Positions 5,491-6,209 of a stretch of 6,209 nucleotides of DNA are shown here, piece by piece (position 1 is the stretch's first letter; every line of letters starts with the position of its first letter). A model generated the notes under the pieces. It had not been told where the DNA came from. It saw nothing but the letters and a program-made list of their open reading frames with translations, and did not search any database. The position numbers and the translations under genes were made by a program. The stretch comes from Candidatus Zixiibacteriota bacterium (GTDB taxonomy: Bacteria > Zixibacteria > MSB-5A5 > RBG-16-43-9), in NCBI GenBank assembly GCA_029858245.1, contig JAOUFL010000146.1, forward strand, positions 1-6,209. The letters are read 5' to 3'.

Positions 5491-6209
5491 TTACAGCGGT
5501 AGCTCTACTTTAAAAGTGGTTCCTTTTCCCTCTTCGCTTACCACTGAGATTTTACCGTTATGTAATTCCACAATCTCTTTGCATTGAAAAAGACCAATAC
5601 CCAACCCTTTCCTTTTGGTAGTCTCGAAAGGTCTGAACAGCTGATTCCTAACAAAATCCCGGGACATTCCCATACCTGTATCTGAAACCTCCACCCACAC
5701 CCACCCTGCTTCACTATCGACATCCGTGCTTATGACTAAAGCCCCTCCCTCCGGCATAGCCTCTATCGCATTGATGATTAAATTCTGAAAAACCCTTTCA
5801 ATTTGCATCTGGTCACATTTGGTAGCTGGTAAAGGTTTGAAATCAAATCTTGTCTTTATACGTGTATATTTTGAGAGTTTAAGGTTTTGCAATAAGTCTT
5901 GCAAAATCTTATTCAGATTACATTCTTTGAGGTCTAATCTAATCCCCTCAGGGGCGGATGAAAGCTTGCTCATAAGCCCTTTCATCCTGGCAACTGTATC
6001 GGAGATGGTAACAAGAGTTCCTTTTTGAAAATCAGGATCATTGGACCTTTCCTCTGCATTCCGCAATATCAAAGAAAGCATGGAGACAAAATTTTTAAGA
6101 TCGTGCAGGATAAAAGATGAAAGTTTGTTGAAAGACTCCATCTCTCGACTTAAGATCAATTCCTGGCTGAGCCTGGAATTCAATACCGCTATGGAAGTTT
6201 GATGTGCCA
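5491..6209 (-). CDS. prsK: PEP-CTERM system histidine kinase PrsK, C-terminal part, cut by the right edge
   Basis: The frame is open to the right edge, so the start and the expected N-terminal membrane and GAF regions lie outside the window. The first visible residues, AHQTSIAVLNSRLSQEL, look like the end of a GAF domain and the linker helix. The phospho-acceptor His is in LHDLKN (codon 6103-6105). The ATPase domain follows, with the N-box LIINAIEAM (Asn at 5770-5772), DTGMGM (from 5682) and the KGLGIGL lid (near 5607). Residues such as SREMESFNKLSSFILHDLKNF and the dimerisation helix fit PrsK (TIGR02916) rather than an ordinary HisKA kinase. It should autophosphorylate on His in response to an unknown envelope signal and pass phosphate to D53 of PrsR, 24 bp downstream in the same operon. 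Assignment is firm from the pairing with PrsR, although the sensor half cannot be seen. Confidence 0.88.
   Translation of the reverse strand, partial: AHQTSIAVLNSRLSQELILSREMESFNKLSSFILHDLKNFVSMLSLILRNAEERSNDPDFQKGTLVTISDTVARMKGLMSKLSSAPEGIRLDLKECNLNKILQDLLQNLKLSKYTRIKTRFDFKPLPATKCDQMQIERVFQNLIINAIEAMPEGGALVISTDVDSEAGWVWVEVSDTGMGMSRDFVRNQLFRPFETTKRKGLGIGLFQCKEIVELHNGKISVVSEEGKGTTFKVELPL

Noticed and set aside
5538..5723. Second minus-strand frame inside the kinase gene
   Set aside because: It overlaps the conserved ATPase domain in another frame and has no family features.
6181..6183. TTG as the start of the histidine kinase
   Set aside because: The frame continues to the window edge and the residues before the TTG (AHQTSIAV) fit the PrsK family. 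The gene is simply cut by the edge.
6195..6209. TGGCAC on the minus strand at the right edge as a -24 element
   Set aside because: The matching -12 position is not TTGC and the element lies inside the kinase coding sequence.

Overview
All genes in this window lie on the minus strand, so the biological order runs from high to low coordinates. The AT-rich, non-enteric codon use and a PEP-CTERM protein-sorting signal point to an uncultured or environmental Gram-negative bacterium that makes extracellular polysaccharide. PEP-CTERM/exosortase systems are confined to diderms with an outer membrane. The exact phylum cannot be read from this window.

Right part (6209 to 4105): the C-terminal part of a histidine kinase resembling PrsK, followed 24 bp later by a complete response regulator resembling PrsR. 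These are the two-component pair typical of PEP-CTERM/exosortase genomes. PrsR is a sigma-54 activator (REC, AAA+, Fis-type HTH).

Middle part (4104 to 3141): a self-contained single-gene transcription unit. It has a 283-bp upstream region, a textbook sigma-54 -24/-12 promoter (TGGCAC-N5-TTGC), a strong Shine-Dalgarno, a 206-aa secreted protein with a PEP-CTERM tail, and a rho-independent terminator. An inverted repeat centred about 130 bp upstream of the predicted transcription start is a candidate binding site for the adjacent PrsR. The sensor, the activator and one likely output gene are therefore contiguous. No exosortase or polysaccharide-synthesis gene is visible here.

Left part (3127 to 1): a second, NtrC-type sigma-54 response regulator with its own sigma-70-like promoter. 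It is followed by a DUF4388 (PATAN-like) protein carrying an inserted pair of LGELL-type repeats, and then by an unrecognised GTG-started gene that runs off the left edge. The last two genes are 4 bp apart and probably translationally coupled.

No RNA genes, mobile elements, CRISPR arrays or plus-strand genes were seen.
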